Of a DNA stretch of 64,000 nucleotides, positions 62,242 through 64,000 are shown piece after piece. The stretch's first letter is position 1, and the number at the start of each line of letters is the position of its first letter. The position numbers and the translations under genes are program-made. The notes below the pieces were generated by a model. It had not been told where the DNA came from and searched no databases. It saw only the letters and a list, made by a program, of their open reading frames with translations. This DNA comes from UBA2336 sp037443645 (lineage in GTDB: Bacteria; Bacteroidota; Bacteroidia; Cytophagales; Cyclobacteriaceae): positions 58,055-122,054 of the forward strand of contig JBBINY010000003.1 in the NCBI GenBank assembly GCA_037443645.1, in the 5' to 3' direction.

Positions 62242-63621
62242 TCAGATCAATCCGATCGTGCTGAGTAATACCATACCGATAACTATCGGGCAAACGTATT
62301 TGATAAAGAAAATCCACAAGTGTGCAGGCGTAACAGCGCCAACTATCTTGCGCGAAAACAACGGGGCGCCCAATCCGATTTCATAAGCCAGTTTTTTGGT
62401 ATCGATAACCCACCCGGTATAAAGGCTTGTCATAAAAGCTACGATCACAATAAACAACTCTCCAAAAATGGCATCCATAATATCAAGAAAGCCTGTTTTG
62501 GTTGTCCCTCCGAAGAAGGGGATCTGCATGGATGTAAATAATTCAGAGGCGCCACCGGAGAGTGCCGAGGGAATTCCAACAATAAAAGCCAGAACGCCCA
62601 CCGTCCAGGCGGCATACTTCCTCCTCCATTTCTTTTCATCGATCAGGTACGAAGCAGGCACTTCAATCATTGAAATAGAAGAGGTGAGCGCGGCTACACA
62701 CAACAGCAGGAAAAACAAAGCACCGACAATATTGCCTCCTGTTGGGATAGAGTTAAACACATCGGGAAGTACCTGGAAAACCAGGGCAGTACCCTGAGCC
62801 GGATCTTTTCCAAATGCAAATACAGCCGGGAAAATCATAAGGCCGGCAAGCAGGGCCACCATTGTATCCATGAATCCAATCCACAGTCCGCTTGTAACGA
62901 TATTCTGATCTTTAGGAAGGTATGATCCGTAGGTGATCAAAATTCCCCAGCCCACAGAAAGTGAAAAGAAAGCCTGGCCCAGGGCTGAAAGGATAACTTT
63001 ACCGGTTATTTTACTGAAGTCAGGAGTGAGGTAATACCGTACTCCCTCCATAGCACCCGGCAAGGTTAAGCTGCGCAGCATCACCAAAAACACCAGCACG
63101 AAGAGCAACGGCATTAATACCTTAGAAGCTTTTTCAATCCCACCTGAAATACCCCCCGTTACAATTTTAATGGTGATGACCATGAACAACGCAAACAAGG
63201 GAATGACATACAGTGGTGTTGCCTGAAACGTTTTAAAATCAGAAATAAAATTGGTGAACTCACTGATGATGTAGCCGATGGTCCAGCCGGCTATCACACT
63301 GTAATAACTCAACACAAAAAAGCTAACACACAAAGCAAGGATGGCGCCCCCGGCAAGCCAGAACGGGTTAGCGCCCGTATCGCGAAAAGCGCCAATGGTA
63401 TTTTTGCCGGTTAAACGGCCGAGCGCCACCTCATTGTAAATAAGCGGTAATCCGATAAGCAACACACAGAGAATGTAAACAAATACAAAGGCTCCGCCAC
63501 CATTCTGACCGGTTACATAAGGGAAGCGCCAGATATTACCCAAACCAACAGCCGATCCTGCGGCCGCCATGATGAATCCAAACTTAGAACCCCATTGACC
63601 TCTATTTAATGACATAGACAA
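62242..63621 (-). CDS. Sodium-dependent transporter (NSS/SNF family)
   Basis: 459 residues with about 12 helices. The N-terminal fingerprint GSAVGLGNIWRFPYVTGQNGGGAF is the LeuT-type TM1 region, with the conserved NIWRFPY. Family traits also include GWGILITYGSYLP in TM6 and helix breaks in TM1 and TM6. It couples Na+ to uptake of amino acids or related amines. The substrate is unknown. The gene is convergent with pafA. Confidence 0.93.
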   Translation of the reverse strand: MSMSLNRGQWGSKFGFIMAAAGSAVGLGNIWRFPYVTGQNGGGAFVFVYILCVLLIGLPLIYNEVALGRLTGKNTIGAFRDTGANPFWLAGGAILALCVSFFVLSYYSVIAGWTIGYIISEFTNFISDFKTFQATPLYVIPLFALFMVITIKIVTGGISGGIEKASKVLMPLLFVLVFLVMLRSLTLPGAMEGVRYYLTPDFSKITGKVILSALGQAFFSLSVGWGILITYGSYLPKDQNIVTSGLWIGFMDTMVALLAGLMIFPAVFAFGKDPAQGTALVFQVLPDVFNSIPTGGNIVGALFFLLLCVAALTSSISMIEVPASYLIDEKKWRRKYAAWTVGVLAFIVGIPSALSGGASELFTSMQIPFFGGTTKTGFLDIMDAIFGELFIVIVAFMTSLYTGWVIDTKKLAYEIGLGAPLFSRKIVGAVTPAHLWIFFIKYVCPIVIGMVLLSTIGLI

Positions 63622-63732
63622 ATTGATGTTTAGTAATTGTTAAGCGCGCGTGAAGATTGGAAAATAATTGATTAAGTCAAACCGGGTTTTGACAGCGGTT
63701 TAAATGGAGATGTGCTGATTCGAGAAGCCATC

Positions 63733-64000
63733 CTAACCGTTCAACTGACTTTTAATAAGAGCAAGGCCTTCAGGGAATGAATGAGGCGCGTAGCCCAGTT
63801 CCAGTTGCGCCTTGGTTATAGAAAAGCCGGTTTTGAGCGGTCGTTTTGCCGGTTGCTTAAATTGTTCTGAGTTGGTTGCGCGAATGAGTGATTGGTCAAG
63901 TCCAAAAACCTCAGCGGTTTTTAGCGCTATGTCGAACGGTGTCATCAGGTCATCGCCTGAAACATGATAAATGCCCGTTGCCTTCTTCTTCACCGCGAGG
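63733..64000 (-). CDS. RmlD/dTDP-4-dehydrorhamnose reductase-like protein, C-terminal part (cut by window edge)
   Basis: About 89 visible residues; the frame is open to the right edge (…LAVKKKATGIYHVSGDD). It has TGIYHVSGDDLMTPFDIALKTAEVFGLD and RPLKTGFSITKAQLELGYAP near the end, which match the substrate-binding region of RmlD-like extended SDR proteins. The full gene is not seen, so a sugar-nucleotide role is likely but not proved. The stop is at 63733. Confidence 0.75.
   Translation of the reverse strand, partial: LAVKKKATGIYHVSGDDLMTPFDIALKTAEVFGLDQSLIRATNSEQFKQPAKRPLKTGFSITKAQLELGYAPHSFPEGLALIKSQLNG

Noticed and set aside
1..64000. CRISPR array or prophage
   Set aside because: No regular repeat-spacer pattern, integrase, transposase or phage structural gene was seen on reading both strands.

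Overview
The window reads as a chromosomal segment of a Bacteroidota bacterium, most likely of the Cytophagales/Cyclobacteriaceae type (inferred from gene content, not from a database search). The pointers are PorQ of the type IX secretion system, a DUF2795 protein, a Na+-translocating NADH:quinone reductase (nqr) operon, Bacteroidota-style lon, hslU and PruA proteins, an OlsF-type two-domain aminolipid acyltransferase, WG-repeat and DUF4421 proteins, and several promoters of the Bacteroidota type (-7 box TAnnTTTG). Coding density is high. Several convergent gene pairs share or abut their stop codons. No phage, transposase, integrase or CRISPR array was seen.

Layout. 1-6.4 kb: start of a divergent secreted protein, then lon-porQ-hslU-DUF4421 as one tight plus-strand run joining cytoplasmic proteolysis to envelope genes. 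6.4-19.4 kb: housekeeping and envelope genes (SixA-type phosphatase, LpxL-type acyltransferase, EttA, DUF2795, IspD, QueA, a frameshifted ABC permease, RecA, a COG4324 peptidase, a PhoB/PhoR-like two-component pair, a pseudouridine synthase). An unusual basic secreted protein built of pentapeptide repeats lies at 8.4-8.8 kb. 19.4-22.0 kb: translation operon rplM-rpsI-rpsB-tsf with its own promoter and a hairpin between rpsB and tsf. 22.1-26.5 kb: unknown secreted protein, OlsF-like enzyme, a small charged helical protein, a 40-residue lipoprotein overlapping cmk. 26.6-31.2 kb: nqrABCDE closed by a terminator with no nqrF. 31.2-32.2 kb: DUF502 gene flanked by inverted repeats and a MITE/REP-like element.

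32.2-39.0 kb: mnmA, a TlpA-like lipoprotein, and a likely nitrosative/low-oxygen unit ric-nrdJ-crp/fnr (iron-sulfur repair, O2-independent B12 ribonucleotide reductase, CRP/FNR regulator) with a perfect FNR-like palindrome upstream, then DUF456 and NTF2-like genes. 39.3-42.3 kb: a FabH-like synthase, a tRNA-Pro with the rare AGG anticodon, and a GT1 glycosyltransferase bracketed by two copies of a short repeat. 42.3-50.3 kb: three envelope genes, an ArsR-type regulator with a clear operator overlapping YjjG, PruA, a creD operon, tRNA-Asn. 50.3-64 kb: sodium/solute symporter, Hsp20, DegQ-type protease, ALDH7 dehydrogenase, response regulator, unknown helical protein, WG-repeat protein, PafA-type phosphatase, NSS symporter, and the 3' part of an RmlD-like reductase cut by the window edge.

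Links between genes: Na+-NQR would make the sodium gradient that the SSS (50.3 kb) and NSS (62.2 kb) symporters can use. Lon, HslU, Hsp20 and DegQ form a proteostasis set. LpxL-like, OlsF-like, PorQ, DUF4421 and several barrels and lipoproteins are outer-envelope functions. Nothing in the window is clearly a whole new defence or mobile system. The most unusual signals are the ric-nrdJ-crp/fnr unit, the nqr operon without nqrF, tRNA-Pro(AGG), the pentad-repeat secreted protein and the short repeats.
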